Assembly: GCA_016935315.1 (NCBI GenBank)
Contig: JAFGRD010000172.1
Coordinates: 1-64,000, forward strand
Source: Pirellulales bacterium
GTDB taxonomy: Bacteria; Planctomycetota; Planctomycetia; Pirellulales; Thermoguttaceae
DNA length: 64,000 nucleotides
Direction of reading: 5' to 3'
Shown here one piece after another: positions 8,439 through 18,057 of this stretch (position 1 is the first letter of the stretch; every line of letters starts with the position of its first letter). A program made the position numbers and the translations under genes. The notes below the pieces were generated by a model that was not told the origin of the DNA, did not search any database, and worked only from the letters and a program-made list of their open reading frames with translations.

Positions 8439-9683
8439 ATGGTTTCCCAGCGGCCCGATCACGAGCGCATCGTCATCACCGGCTTGGGCCTCAGCGCGCC
8501 CAACGGCAACTCGTTGGCCGAGTTCCGCCGGAGTCTGCTGGAGGGCCGCAGCGGCGTCGTCGCGTATGAGACCCGATATTTCGGCAAGACCGTGGCCGGG
8601 GTCTGCGACTTTGACGAGTTGAAGTACCAGCGGCGGAAAGAGGTCCGCCGGGGCACCCGGGCCGGAAGCGTGGGGATTTACTGCGCCAACGAGGCCGTCG
8701 CCGATTCCGGGATCGACTGGGAGAACGTCGAGAAGTCGTCGGTCGGGATCTACGTAGGCGTGACCGAGCACGGCAACGTAGAGACCGAGAACGAGATCTA
8801 CCAAATCAAGGGGTACGACTACGACACGCAGTACTGGTCGCACCACCACAACCCTCGGACGGTGGCCAACAACCCGGCCGGCGAGATCTCGATGAATCTG
8901 GGCATCACCGGCCCCCACTACACGCTGGGGGCCGCTTGTGCGGCCGGCAACGCGGGTCTGATCCAGGGCGTGCAGATGCTGCGGCTGCGGGAGTGCAACC
9001 TGGCGCTCTGCGGCGGCGTCTCCGAGAGCATCCACACGTTCGGCATCTTTGCCAGTTTTCACAGCCAGGGCGCGCTGGCCCGGCACGACGATCCCACCAA
9101 GGCCTCGCGGCCCTTCGACTTGGACCGCAACGGGATCGTGGTTTCCGAGGGCGGGTGCATGGCCGTGCTGGAGCGGCTCAGCGACGCCCAGACGCGCGGG
9201 GCGAAGATCTACGGCGAGATCGTCGGCTACGCGATGAACAGCGACGCCACCGATTTCGTGATGCCCGACCCCGATCGCCAGGCCCAGTGCATCCGCCTTG
9301 CGCTGAAGCGGGCCGAGCTGAACCCGGAGGACGTCGATATCGTCAGCACGCACGCCACGGGTACCACCACCGGCGACGCGCAAGAGAGCCAGGCATTGCG
9401 GCAGGTCTGGGACGGCAACGGCCGCACGCTGTTGAACAACACGAAGGGTTTCATCGGGCACGCGATGGGGGCGGCCGGGGCGCTGGAGTTGGCCGGGAAT
9501 CTGCCGGCCTTCGACGACGGCGTGTGCCATGCGACGATCAACCTCGATCGCCCCGATCCCGACTGCGAGCTGCCTGCCCTGGTGGCCAACCAGCCCCGGG
9601 AAATGAGGCGCGTCGACATCATCTTGAACAACTCGTTTGGCATGCTGGGGATCAACTCAGTGGTCATCGTGAAAAGGATTTGA
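8439..9683 (+). CDS. Beta-ketoacyl-ACP synthase (KAS II / FabF-like)
   Basis: A 414-aa condensing enzyme predicted to join malonyl-ACP to an acyl primer. ATG 8439 is preceded by AAGGTG at good spacing, and the family-typical opening RIVITGLGLSAPNG begins at residue 10. The thiolase-fold catalytic triad is complete: Cys167 in GAACAAGN, His305 in STHATGTTTGD and His341 in FIGHAMGAAGALE, so it is a decarboxylating elongation enzyme and not a chain-length factor. It is the first gene of six on the plus strand, followed 21 bp later by its own ACP. Separation from housekeeping fatty-acid genes and linkage to two CrtI-like flavoproteins indicate a specialised acyl product. Confidence 0.9.
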   Translation: MVSQRPDHERIVITGLGLSAPNGNSLAEFRRSLLEGRSGVVAYETRYFGKTVAGVCDFDELKYQRRKEVRRGTRAGSVGIYCANEAVADSGIDWENVEKSSVGIYVGVTEHGNVETENEIYQIKGYDYDTQYWSHHHNPRTVANNPAGEISMNLGITGPHYTLGAACAAGNAGLIQGVQMLRLRECNLALCGGVSESIHTFGIFASFHSQGALARHDDPTKASRPFDLDRNGIVVSEGGCMAVLERLSDAQTRGAKIYGEIVGYAMNSDATDFVMPDPDRQAQCIRLALKRAELNPEDVDIVSTHATGTTTGDAQESQALRQVWDGNGRTLLNNTKGFIGHAMGAAGALELAGNLPAFDDGVCHATINLDRPDPDCELPALVANQPREMRRVDIILNNSFGMLGINSVVIVKRI

Positions 9684-9704
9684 GCAAACGACGGAGTATG
9701 TGGC

Positions 9705-9962
9705 ATGACGGCTGCCGATATCCAAAAGGCCATTCTCGATATTCTCTCCGACATAGCGCCCGATGAGGATCTGAGCGACCTGAAAGCGGACGTTCCGTTT
9801 CGCGATCAACTCGAGTTGGACAGCATGGATTTCCTCGACATCGTGATGGAGCTGCGCAAGCGATATCGCATCCAGATTCCCGAGGAAGACTATCCCGAGC
9901 TGGCCAGCATGAACAGCACGGTGGAGTACCTCGAGCCGTTGATGAAGAACGTTGCCGGGTAG
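9705..9962 (+). CDS. Acyl carrier protein
   Basis: An 85-aa phosphopantetheine-binding carrier protein. Ser40 in LELDSMDFLD is the expected 4'-phosphopantetheine attachment site; DSM replaces the DSL of housekeeping AcpP, as often seen in pathway-specific carriers. The helix after it (IVMELRKRYRIQIPEEDY) is typical of the family. It lies 21 bp after the KAS gene and 69 bp before the first flavoprotein, so it is probably the dedicated carrier on which this cluster builds its acyl chain. Confidence 0.9.
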   Translation: MTAADIQKAILDILSDIAPDEDLSDLKADVPFRDQLELDSMDFLDIVMELRKRYRIQIPEEDYPELASMNSTVEYLEPLMKNVAG

Positions 9963-10031
9963 GGCTTGTCACAATGCAAGTCGGGCACGGATGAAAGAGG
10001 CCGGACGCGCTGCGGGAATCGGCGGGTTGCC

Positions 10032-11408
10032 ATGTACGACACGATCATCATCGGCGCGGGCATGTCGGGCCTGGCGGCCGGAATTCGGCTGGCCCATTTT
10101 GACCAGCGGGTGTGCATTCTGGAGCGTCACAACACGGTCGGCGGGCTGAACTCGTTCTACCGGCAGCGGGGGCGGAACTTCGACGTCGGGTTGCACGCGG
10201 TCACCAATTTCGCGCCCAAAGGAGCTCGCCGCGGCCCCCTGGCAAGGCTGCTCCGCCAGCTTCGCTTGGCCTGGGACGAGCTGGCCCTTTCGCCCCAGGT
10301 AGGCTCGGCCATTGCGTTTCCGGGCGTGAGGCTGAGGTTCTCCAACGAGTTTGCACTGTTCGAGGCCGAGGTCCGGCGGCACTTTCCGCACCAGATCGAC
10401 AACCTGCGGCGCATGGTCGCCGAACTGGCCGATTACGATCAGCTGGGCCTGGGCGATACGAACCGTTCGGCCCGGGAAGTCGTCGGCGGCTACCTCGACG
10501 ACCCGCTGCTGGTCGAGATGATCTTCTGCCCGCTGCTGTTCTACGGCGGCGCCCGGGAACACGACATGGATTTCGGCCAGTTCAGCATCATGTTCCGCGC
10601 GATTTTCCTCGAGGGGCTCGCCCGGCCGCTGGCCGGTGTGCGGCTGATCCTGGGCAGGCTGGCCCGCAAGTTCAAGGCGCTCGGCGGCGAGTTGCGGTTG
10701 CGCGCGGGTGTCAGCCGGATCTCCGTCAAGGACGGCGCGGTCGAGAAGGTGGTGCTGGAAGACGGCGCCGAGCTGCACGCCCGAAAGGTCCTTTCGTCGG
10801 CCGGATGGCGGGAGACCATGGGGCTGTGCGACGATGTCCGGCCGGGCGGCGAACGTACGGCGGGCCGCGTATCGTTCATCGAAACAATCTCGGTCCTCGA
10901 CGCCGAGCCCCGGTCGCTGGGACACGCCCAGACGATCGTGTTCTACAACGATTCCGACAGCTTCTGCTACGAGAAGCCCGACGAGCTGGCCGATCTGCGC
11001 AGCGGCGTGATCTGCTCGCCGAACAATTTTGTCTACGACCAGCCGCTGGGCGAGGGCGTCATGCGGATCACGTCGCTGGCGAACTACGATCGTTGGGCCG
11101 GGCTCGACGACAACGCCTACCGGCTGGCCAAGCTCCGCTGGTACGACAAGGTGGTGGCCTCGGCCGTGCGATTCGTGCCCGACTTCCGCAGCTCGGTGAT
11201 CGATACCGACATGTTCACGCCCACCACCATCCGCCGCTATACGGGCCACGAAAACGGTGCCGTTTACGGGGCCGCGCAGAAGTCGTACGACGGTCGGACC
11301 CACCTGAAGAACCTCTATGTCTGCGGCACCGACCAGGGCTTCGTGGGCATCGTGGGCACGCTCATCAGCGGCATCAGTATCGCCAACCGGCACCTGTTGA
11401 AAGTGTGA
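10032..11408 (+). CDS. FAD-dependent CrtI / phytoene-desaturase-like oxidoreductase (first copy)
   Basis: A 458-aa flavoprotein of the phytoene desaturase/amine oxidase superfamily. ATG 10032 puts the FAD-binding motif at the N terminus (TIIIGAGMSGLAAG, glycines 8, 10 and 13) followed by the acidic end of the second strand (CILERHNTVGGL). The C-terminal FAD motif is LYVCGTDQGFVGIVGTLISG. The family removes or isomerises hydrogens along polyene chains (phytoene desaturase, carotene isomerase) or saturates them (RetSat). Here it sits between ACP and FabZ genes, so its substrate is more likely an acyl chain, perhaps ACP-bound, than a carotenoid; no phytoene synthase is nearby. It is only distantly similar to the next gene. 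Confidence 0.85.
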   Translation: MYDTIIIGAGMSGLAAGIRLAHFDQRVCILERHNTVGGLNSFYRQRGRNFDVGLHAVTNFAPKGARRGPLARLLRQLRLAWDELALSPQVGSAIAFPGVRLRFSNEFALFEAEVRRHFPHQIDNLRRMVAELADYDQLGLGDTNRSAREVVGGYLDDPLLVEMIFCPLLFYGGAREHDMDFGQFSIMFRAIFLEGLARPLAGVRLILGRLARKFKALGGELRLRAGVSRISVKDGAVEKVVLEDGAELHARKVLSSAGWRETMGLCDDVRPGGERTAGRVSFIETISVLDAEPRSLGHAQTIVFYNDSDSFCYEKPDELADLRSGVICSPNNFVYDQPLGEGVMRITSLANYDRWAGLDDNAYRLAKLRWYDKVVASAVRFVPDFRSSVIDTDMFTPTTIRRYTGHENGAVYGAAQKSYDGRTHLKNLYVCGTDQGFVGIVGTLISGISIANRHLLKV

Positions 11409-11426
11409 TCGCTGCGAAGGGATCCC

Positions 11427-12878
11427 ATGTCTAAAGACTTTCTGGAAGACGCCCGCGCTGAGTACGACGTGATCGTCGTGGGCTCCGGACTGGGCGGTAT
11501 GACGGCCGCCAACACGCTGGCCCGGGCCGGCCATTCGGTCTTGCTGCTGGAGCACCATCACAAGCTCGGCGGCCTGGCAACCTGGTTTCGCCGCCACGGC
11601 GGGCACATCTTCGACGTTTCGCTACACGGCTTTCCGGTCGGCATGATCAAGAGCTGCCGCCGATATTGGAGCCGCGAGATCGCCGATTCGATCGTGCAAT
11701 TGAAGGACATCCGCTTCGACAACCCCATGTTTTCGCTGTCGACCACCTTCGACCGCGCAGACTTCACACACCTGCTGACCGAGCGGTTCCGCGTGCCGGC
11801 GGCGACGGTCAAGGAGTTCTTCGATACGGCCCGGGACATGAACTTCTACGACGACCAGACAACCACCACGGGCGAGCTGTTCGGGCGGTTCTTTCCCGGC
11901 CGGGAAGACGTGGTCCGGCTGTTGATGGAGCCGATTACCTATGCCAACGGGTCCACGCTGGAAGACCCGGCGCTGACCTACGGCATCGTCTTCTCCAATT
12001 TCATGTCCAAGGGCGTCTATACCTTCCGGGGCGGCACCGACCGGCTGATCGGCCTGATGGCAGAGGCGATGCGCCAAAGCGGCGTCGACGCCCGGGTCGG
12101 CTGCGAGGTGGAAAAGATCCACGTCGCCGGGCGGCGCGTCGAGGGCGTGAGCGTGGGCGGGCGGCTGATCAAGGCCCGCGCGGTCGTCTCCAACGCCAAC
12201 CTCAAGGGGACCGTTTTGGGGCTCGTCGGCGAAGACCAGTGGGACGGCGACTTTCTCGACCAGGCCCGGGCGGTGCGCCTGAACAACTCCAGCACCCAGG
12301 TCTACATGGCCTTGCGCGAAGGCGAGATGGTGGACCAGGATTGCGGCGATCTGCTGTTCACCTCCACGGCCCCCGCCTTTCGCACCGAGCTGCTGCTCAG
12401 CCGCAACGTCACCAGCCGCACCTATTCCTTCTACTATCCGAGAACGCGGCCGGGCAGCAACCGTTGCCTGATCGTCGCCAGCACCAACGCCAACTATCGC
12501 GATTGGGCCGGGCTGTCCCAGGGAGACTACGAGGCGGGCAAGCGGGACCTGATCGAGACTACGTTGCAGGCGGTCGCGAAGTACGTGCCCGAGATCCGCC
12601 GGAAGCTCGCCTGGGTGGAGGCCGCCACGCCGTTGACCTTCCAGCGGTACACCAAACACATCGACGGGGCCAGCTTCGGCACGAAGTTTGAAGGCCTGGC
12701 CGTCAGCCGCGGGTTGTCCGAGCAGATTGCCGGGTTGTATCATACCGGCAGCGTGGGCATCATCATGTCGGGCTGGCTGGGGGCGGTCAACTACGGTGTG
12801 ATCGTGGCCAACGACGTGGACGCGTTCCTGATGAACAACGCCTCGCAGAGCACCGTCGACGCGGTCGATGCCTCATGA
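11427..12878 (+). CDS. FAD-dependent CrtI / CrtISO-like oxidoreductase (second copy)
   Basis: A 483-aa second member of the phytoene desaturase superfamily, 18 bp after the first. The FAD motif is [18 protein letters not shown] (residues 15-32), followed by [17 protein letters not shown]; the C-terminal cofactor motif is [20 protein letters not shown]. The segment [14 protein letters not shown], involved in cofactor contact in desaturase/isomerase relatives, is present. Two different flavoproteins side by side suggest sequential desaturation and isomerisation or saturation steps on the same chain. Its stop overlaps the next start (ATGA at 12875-12878), showing translational coupling to the dehydratase. 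Function is inferred from context only. Confidence 0.85.
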   Translation: MSKDFLEDARAEYDVIVVGSGLGGMTAANTLARAGHSVLLLEHHHKLGGLATWFRRHGGHIFDVSLHGFPVGMIKSCRRYWSREIADSIVQLKDIRFDNPMFSLSTTFDRADFTHLLTERFRVPAATVKEFFDTARDMNFYDDQTTTTGELFGRFFPGREDVVRLLMEPITYANGSTLEDPALTYGIVFSNFMSKGVYTFRGGTDRLIGLMAEAMRQSGVDARVGCEVEKIHVAGRRVEGVSVGGRLIKARAVVSNANLKGTVLGLVGEDQWDGDFLDQARAVRLNNSSTQVYMALREGEMVDQDCGDLLFTSTAPAFRTELLLSRNVTSRTYSFYYPRTRPGSNRCLIVASTNANYRDWAGLSQGDYEAGKRDLIETTLQAVAKYVPEIRRKLAWVEAATPLTFQRYTKHIDGASFGTKFEGLAVSRGLSEQIAGLYHTGSVGIIMSGWLGAVNYGVIVANDVDAFLMNNASQSTVDAVDAS

Positions 12879-13354
12879 GCCGACAACAGATCTACGACGC
12901 GATCCCGCACCGCGAGCCGTTTCTGCTGGTCGACGAGATCGTCGAGTGGAGCGATTCGCGGATCATCTGCACGAAGCGCTTCAGCGGCAAGGAGGATTTC
13001 TTCGCCGGACACTATCCGGGATATCCGCTGGTGCCGGGCGTCTTGCTCTGCGAAGCGGCCATGCAGTGCGGCGCGATCCTGCTTTCCCGCCACCTGGCCG
13101 AGGCCGCCGGCCGCGTGCCCGTGGCCACGCGCCTCAACGACGTCCGCTTCAAGCGCATGGTTCGGCCCGGCGAGACGATCCGCATGGAAGTCGAGCTGAC
13201 CGAACAGTTGGCCAGCGCGTTTTTCCTCAAGGCGAAGGTCACCGTGGAGGGCAAGGTGGCCGTGCGTTTCGAGTTCGCCTGCACGGCGGCCGAAACGTCG
13301 TCATCGGGTGACGAGAGTGTCGGCAATAGGGAGATTCAGCCAGATGGTAGCTGA
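12875..13354 (+). CDS. 3-hydroxyacyl-ACP dehydratase, FabZ-like hot-dog protein
   Basis: A 159-aa single hot-dog domain protein. The FabZ signature is intact: [13 protein letters not shown] near the N terminus, catalytic His46 in [15 protein letters not shown] and Glu60 in LLCEAAMQ. It should dehydrate 3-hydroxyacyl-ACP to trans-2-enoyl-ACP. The last 20 residues (after ACTAAET) are polar and probably disordered. The start codon overlaps the stop of the preceding flavoprotein gene, which firmly places it in the same operon and makes an ACP-bound substrate for the whole cluster likely. No ketoacyl-ACP reductase (FabG) is encoded here, so that step would have to come from elsewhere in the genome. 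Confidence 0.9.
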   Translation: MSRQQIYDAIPHREPFLLVDEIVEWSDSRIICTKRFSGKEDFFAGHYPGYPLVPGVLLCEAAMQCGAILLSRHLAEAAGRVPVATRLNDVRFKRMVRPGETIRMEVELTEQLASAFFLKAKVTVEGKVAVRFEFACTAAETSSSGDESVGNREIQPDGS

Positions 13355-13398
13355 AGTCGCAAGACTTCAGAGTGGGAGCCTCTTTCTTGGGAACCACC

Positions 13399-14202
13399 AT
13401 GACGGATTCTCTGCAACTGGCGGACAAATCAATCCTGATCTTCGGCGTGGCCAACCGCAAAAGCGTGGCTTGGCACGTCGCTCGCGTGTTGGCCGAGGCG
13501 GGCGCCCGGTGCGTCTACGTGGTGCAGAATGAGGACACTCAGCAGAGCACTTCGAAGTTGCTCGGCGACGCCGACGTCTACGTCTGCGACGTCGAGCATC
13601 AGCAGGAGATTGCGGGGCTGGCGCAACAGCTTGCCGCCCGGGGACACGCCTTCGACGGGTTGGTCCATTCGATCGCCTTTGCCGACTATTCCGACGGCAT
13701 GAAGCCGTTTCACGAGACGCCCCGCAAGGCGTTCCTGCAAGCGGTCGACGTCTCGTGCTACTCGCTGATTGCGCTGTCCAACGCCCTGAAGGACCTGCTG
13801 AAGCCGGACGCCTCGGTGGTGACGATTTCGATTTCCACGACGCGGATGGCCAGCGAGAACTACGGCTACATGGCCCCGGTCAAGGCGGCGTTGGATTCCT
13901 CGCTGGCCTTTCTGGCGAAGTCGTTCAGCCGGTTTTCGCGGGTCCGCTTCAACGCGGTGTCGCCGGGGCTGTTGAAGACGTCGGCCTCGGCGGGCATTCC
14001 CGGCTACGTCGATTCGTACCTCTACGCCGAGCAGATCATTCCGAGAAAGAAGGCCGTGACCACGGAAGAGGCGGCCCACGCGGTGGCCTTCCTGCTGAGT
14101 CCCCGTTCCAGCGGCATCAACGCCCAGCGGATCGTGGTCGACGCCGGCATGTCGATCAACTACTTCGACCGCGACATCGTCCAGCGGGCGATGCGCCCGT
14201 AA
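13399..14202 (+). CDS. Enoyl-ACP reductase, FabI-like short-chain dehydrogenase
   Basis: A 267-aa NAD(P)H-dependent SDR of the FabI type. ATG 13399 is preferred; an in-frame GTG at 13372 would add nine residues. The FabI-style cofactor loop [13 protein letters not shown] (residues 16-28) and HSIAFA (90-95) are present, and the catalytic pair is Tyr155/Lys162 in [10 protein letters not shown] with the Y-x6-K spacing of FabI. The C terminus ([18 protein letters not shown]) matches the family. Its role should be reduction of the enoyl-ACP made by the FabZ-like protein, completing an elongation cycle apart from ketoreduction. It is the last gene of the operon and converges with the discoidin-cytochrome gene 102 bp away. 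Confidence 0.88.
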   Translation: MTDSLQLADKSILIFGVANRKSVAWHVARVLAEAGARCVYVVQNEDTQQSTSKLLGDADVYVCDVEHQQEIAGLAQQLAARGHAFDGLVHSIAFADYSDGMKPFHETPRKAFLQAVDVSCYSLIALSNALKDLLKPDASVVTISISTTRMASENYGYMAPVKAALDSSLAFLAKSFSRFSRVRFNAVSPGLLKTSASAGIPGYVDSYLYAEQIIPRKKAVTTEEAAHAVAFLLSPRSSGINAQRIVVDAGMSINYFDRDIVQRAMRP

Positions 14203-14304
14203 GGGCTGGCGGGAGAAGCGGCCGGACCGATGCGCAACCTGTTCTTTTACGAGTCCTGAGGGTCCTACGCGACCGGCAGGATTGCGACTTGCGCGCTTCC
14301 ACGA

Positions 14305-17265
14305 CTACTGGCAACTTCGGCTCACCGTGCACGAGGGCACGGCGCCCGGCATGTCCATGCGGGGCGTCTTTTCCAGCATCGCCGCGATCGGCCGAAACGT
14401 GGCGAGAATCGCCTGATAGTCGCGGTCGTTGCGGTCGGCGAACACCGCCTTGCCACACTTCTGGCTGCCGCCGGCCGATTTGGCTAAGGGGGCGATCAGG
14501 AAGGGGTTCAGCTCCGGCTCGGTGATCCGTGTCCAGACGCGGCGGGGGATTTTGGCATCCTGATGGCACTCGACACAGCGACGCTGGGCCACCGCGCTGA
14601 GCACCTTGTCGAGATTGCCCGGCAGGATCCGCCGGCAGCCCTCGTGGTCGGGATAGGCCGTTTCGCTGGTGCCGTAGTAGGGGACGTTCAGATCGATCCA
14701 CGCCAGGATGCGGCGCCGCCCGGCGTCGTCCATCTGGAAGCGCGGCTTGCCCTGCTCGTCGGGATGGCCGGTAAAAAGCATCTCCGCCAGCTTGCTTTGC
14801 GGCGAGCCCCAGGTCTTGGGCGTCACCTCCAGGATGTTCCACTCCTGGCCGTTGTAGGTAGGAATCCAGTTGACGTATTTCGTGCCCCGCCCGCCCTGGT
14901 TCTCGCGCGCCAGCACGTCGTAGGAGACGTTGAAGTAGTCGGTGCGGCCGCCGCTTAGGTCGAGGCCTTGCGGCGGATCGACCGGATTGTGACACTCGGC
15001 GCAGTATTTGTCGAGTACGGGCTGGACGACCCGGGCGTAGTCGAACCCGCCGGCGCCCCATTCGGGCGGGGTAATCTCGTGCGGCGTTCGGCTGTAAGCC
15101 GCGCCCAGGTACGGCCGCGAGGCATGGCGGCGATGCTCGTGGCAGCCGATACAACCCTGGACCTCGCCCGGCATCAGGTGCGTGAAGCTTCGCATCCGCT
15201 GGACCGCCCGGCCCTGGCCGTCCAACGCCATGAAGTAGAGCGGCGTGCGGGCCGGGACGCAAAAGCAGGCCGAGCCGTCGGCCTCGACCGGCACCTCGCC
15301 CAGGACGTCCTTGCCGGCGTAGGTGGCCCCGCAGGAGATTACGGGAAACTGGAACCCAAACGCCCGCAGCGACGGATCGATCCGCACGCTCTTCTGCATG
15401 TCGCGGACCACTCGGATCGCCACGACTTCGCCCCGCTGCACGTAGGGCTCCAGGCCATTGTAGACGTCCTGCAGATAGATGGTGGCATACGCGGGCTCTT
15501 CGCGGACCTTCGGCGCGACCACCGGGGGGCGCGATCGCGGGCGAAGCGGCTGGGCATTGAAATACTGCATGCCGTCGCCCGGGGCGGGCAATACCGTGGA
15601 CACACAACCGCCGTCGAGTGTGCGGACCAGCACGGGGCCCCGGGCGGAAAGCAGAAACCGCGTGGCATCCAGCGGCAGCGGGCAGCTATACAGCTTGCTG
15701 CCGTCGGTGTTGCCGTTGCCCTGGTCGACGTTCGGCAAGGGCGTGTCGGGCGTGATGTTCTCGATCGCCTCCTGGGCGTTGACGCCCAGGGCGCGGTCGA
15801 TCACGCCAATGGCACCCCGGGTGGGCCCGTTGTGGCCGGTCATCGTGCAGAGCACCTTGCCCGTGCCGGGAATCGAGCGGGCCTCCATGAACGTACCCGG
15901 CGAAAGGACCCGGTTGCCGAAAAAGCCCGAAAGGCCCGTGCCGTCGGGATTGACCGTCCAAAGGCTCTGGATGGGGATCGCCGGCCGATCGACGTACTCC
16001 CAACGTGAGTAGATAATCCGCCCGTCTTCCAACACGCTGGGGGTGAAGTCGTTGAGGTAATTGGCCGAGAGCTGCCGCAGGTTCGACCCGTCGAGCGACA
16101 TGCGGTGGAGGATGCCGACCGGGGCGTGCCAGCAGTAGGCGAATTGCGGGGCCCGGGTGGTCAGGAAGGCGATGTCTCCCTCCGGCAGCCAACAGGCGTT
16201 GTAGTCGTGCCATGGGCCGTCGGTGATCTGCCTCAGGTCGCTGCCGTCGACGCGAATGATCCAGAGGTGATAGCCTTCGTCCTGCCGGCGCCGCCAACTG
16301 AACAGGATCACCTCGCCGTCGTACGAGAGGTCGCAGTCGAGGATCTGGCCGGTGGGCGTGGCAACCAGTTCCCGCGGCTCGGCGTCGCCGTCGCGGGCCG
16401 ACACGACGTAGAGACCGCCTCCAGGGCGAAAACCCTCATAGTGATACGTGTAGACGTGCGACGCCTCGATCTCGTGCCGCTTGATCACGACGAGCCGGTC
16501 GACGTCGCACAGCAGCACGTCCCGTTGCAGCTCGGCAAGCTGCTCGGAGTCGTCCGACAGCGCGTCGAGCCGGGCAAGGTGCTCGGCCCCTTGCGCGTAG
16601 CGATTGCCCTGCGTGCCGATCAGCTCGCGGATCAGCCCGCCAAGCTGCCGGCGATCGACTTCGTCCGCCTGGGGAACCGGAGCATAGCCGCTGCCCTTGG
16701 TCAGTTCGGCCAGCTCCCTGCTCGACGGACCGTCGGAAAAAATCATAATCTCCGCGGCGCCCGGGTTCGGTCCGCCGTAGGAGTTGAGGAACTTGACGGT
16801 GATTTTCGCGACGGTCGTTTTGGGAAATTCGACCCGCTGCGGCCCGTGGATCATCTGCAGCGTGCCCCGCGCGATCGGCAAATCGCCTTCGGCCGGCTCT
16901 CCGGCGTAGACCTCGTAGTCTTTCCAGCACTCGTTCATGAACCAGGAGGTGCGCCCGAAGTAGACGATCTGGGAGACCGTGACCGGCCGGGGCCACTGAA
17001 ACGTGAAATCGGCCCGGTCGCCCGAACTGGCCTTCAGCACGCACCAGGCCGCGCTGAGGTCGGCCGAACTGCTGCCGGCGGGCGGGATCTTGCCGTCGAC
17101 GGCGAACTTCGAAAGGTACTGCCCGTTGTGCTCCGACGAGGCCCAGGTCGTGGCCTTGCGGGCCAGGTTTTCCGGCACGGCGGCCGGGATCGGCCGGCCG
17201 GAAGCCAGCAGCACGGCCACAACAAACGACAACACGACCAGGCGAACGAGAAAACGAGACTTCAT
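14305..17265 (-). CDS. Discoidin-domain / PD40 propeller / three-haem c-type cytochrome (HzsA-like)
   Basis: A 986-aa exported protein. ATG 17265 is preceded by TTGGAG and opens with a signal peptide (FLVRLVVLSFVVAVLLASG, cleavage near IPAA). Residues about 31-178 form an F5/8C (discoidin) galactose-binding-like domain (ARKATTWASSEHNGQYLSKF ... AEIMIFSDGPS). PD40-type blades follow (LSYDGEVILFSWRR; YNACWLPEGDIAFLTTRAPQ; LWTVNPDGTG). The C-terminal part has three CXXCH motifs (CIGCH, CAECH, CVECH). It shares propeller-plus-cytochrome architecture with the protein at 4211-6649 and adds the N-terminal carbohydrate- or surface-binding module. Predicted location is periplasmic or extracellular, with a possible electron-transfer or sugar-oxidising role; the reaction is unknown. 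Confidence 0.85.
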   Translation of the reverse strand: MKSRFLVRLVVLSFVVAVLLASGRPIPAAVPENLARKATTWASSEHNGQYLSKFAVDGKIPPAGSSSADLSAAWCVLKASSGDRADFTFQWPRPVTVSQIVYFGRTSWFMNECWKDYEVYAGEPAEGDLPIARGTLQMIHGPQRVEFPKTTVAKITVKFLNSYGGPNPGAAEIMIFSDGPSSRELAELTKGSGYAPVPQADEVDRRQLGGLIRELIGTQGNRYAQGAEHLARLDALSDDSEQLAELQRDVLLCDVDRLVVIKRHEIEASHVYTYHYEGFRPGGGLYVVSARDGDAEPRELVATPTGQILDCDLSYDGEVILFSWRRRQDEGYHLWIIRVDGSDLRQITDGPWHDYNACWLPEGDIAFLTTRAPQFAYCWHAPVGILHRMSLDGSNLRQLSANYLNDFTPSVLEDGRIIYSRWEYVDRPAIPIQSLWTVNPDGTGLSGFFGNRVLSPGTFMEARSIPGTGKVLCTMTGHNGPTRGAIGVIDRALGVNAQEAIENITPDTPLPNVDQGNGNTDGSKLYSCPLPLDATRFLLSARGPVLVRTLDGGCVSTVLPAPGDGMQYFNAQPLRPRSRPPVVAPKVREEPAYATIYLQDVYNGLEPYVQRGEVVAIRVVRDMQKSVRIDPSLRAFGFQFPVISCGATYAGKDVLGEVPVEADGSACFCVPARTPLYFMALDGQGRAVQRMRSFTHLMPGEVQGCIGCHEHRRHASRPYLGAAYSRTPHEITPPEWGAGGFDYARVVQPVLDKYCAECHNPVDPPQGLDLSGGRTDYFNVSYDVLARENQGGRGTKYVNWIPTYNGQEWNILEVTPKTWGSPQSKLAEMLFTGHPDEQGKPRFQMDDAGRRRILAWIDLNVPYYGTSETAYPDHEGCRRILPGNLDKVLSAVAQRRCVECHQDAKIPRRVWTRITEPELNPFLIAPLAKSAGGSQKCGKAVFADRNDRDYQAILATFRPIAAMLEKTPRMDMPGAVPSCTVSRSCQ

Positions 17266-17708
17266 GTCAGTTCTCCAAGGAAGGGCAACAGGCAAGCAGT
17301 CAGGGGCGCAAACCCTCGACGCCCCGGGAGAGCCGCAACTTCCAGTCTAATCGAAGTGGGACTGGATTGCAAGCTGCTCCCCCGGCTCACCCGGTGCCCC
17401 ACCCCCGCAGCCCGAAAACGCCGGAAGCGTCAGGACCGGCGGTGTCGAGTCGAGAAGTCCATCCGTGTTTTCCGGATGCGATTTGCGGTTGACACCGGAC
17501 CCTTGCGGAATGCTCTGCCACCATTCCGCCGGAGTCCAGCGGAGACACCGAGGACTATAGGCCCGGGATCAGCCGGACACTACCGCGGGGCGTGGGACGG
17601 ACTGAGGCAACGGCAGACTGGGTTGCGCGGGACAGCCCTCGACTGGCTGCGCGAGAATCGCAACAGCCCCCACACACCGGCCCCCCCACTCATCGGCTAC
17701 ATCGCCGC
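17266..17708. other. 443-bp region upstream of the discoidin-cytochrome gene, no gene seen
   Basis: Frames here are short and arginine/proline-rich with no usable ribosome-binding site. The promoter of the minus-strand cytochrome gene must lie in its left part. I see no strong inverted repeat or tandem repeat. Confidence 0.4.
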
Positions 17709-17918
17709 TTAGCCGACGAACTCGTCGACTTCCTGGCCGCGCTCGTCGTCTGCGGGCAGATGCCGCCAGGACGGAGGTGACAGGACACGGGGTCGATCCC
17801 GCTCGCGCCGGTCGGCGGCGGGCGGGCCCTGTCGCCGACCGGGCTCCTTTCGGCCGGACTCGCGTGGCCGCGAAGTGCGCAGGCGGAACATATCGAAGAT
17901 GGTTCTACCGACGACCAT
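17709..17918 (-). CDS. Possible small basic protein (69 aa)
   Basis: ATG 17918 is preceded by AAAGGGGGC, a usable ribosome-binding site, and begins MVVGRTIFDMFRLRTSRP. The rest is rich in Arg, Pro and charged residues (RRERDRPRVLSP ... ADDERGQEVDEFVG) and probably unstructured. It lies downstream of the zinc-ribbon gene in the same direction. I do not recognise a family. It could be spurious, since high-G+C DNA readily yields such frames. Confidence 0.35.
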   Translation of the reverse strand: MVVGRTIFDMFRLRTSRPRESGRKEPGRRQGPPAADRRERDRPRVLSPPSWRHLPADDERGQEVDEFVG

Positions 17919-18057
17919 GGCGCCCCCTTTGCCTCTATCCAAGTCTACGCCATCGGCGCAAGTGCCGCGCAGCGCAATCGTTGCGGCAACCGGCGGTTCG
18001 CCGGGGGAAAAGGGGAGGTCAATTCGACGCATGCCAACGGGCAGCGACGCCGCCCTT

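Noticed and set aside
10032-12878. Two CrtI-like genes considered as carotenoid biosynthesis
   Set aside because: No phytoene synthase, lycopene cyclase or prenyl transferase is nearby, and the genes are embedded and partly coupled in an ACP-dependent fatty-acid cluster.
17489-17494. Perfect TTGACA hexamer on the plus strand
   Set aside because: No acceptable -10 box lies 15-19 bp downstream and no plus-strand gene follows.
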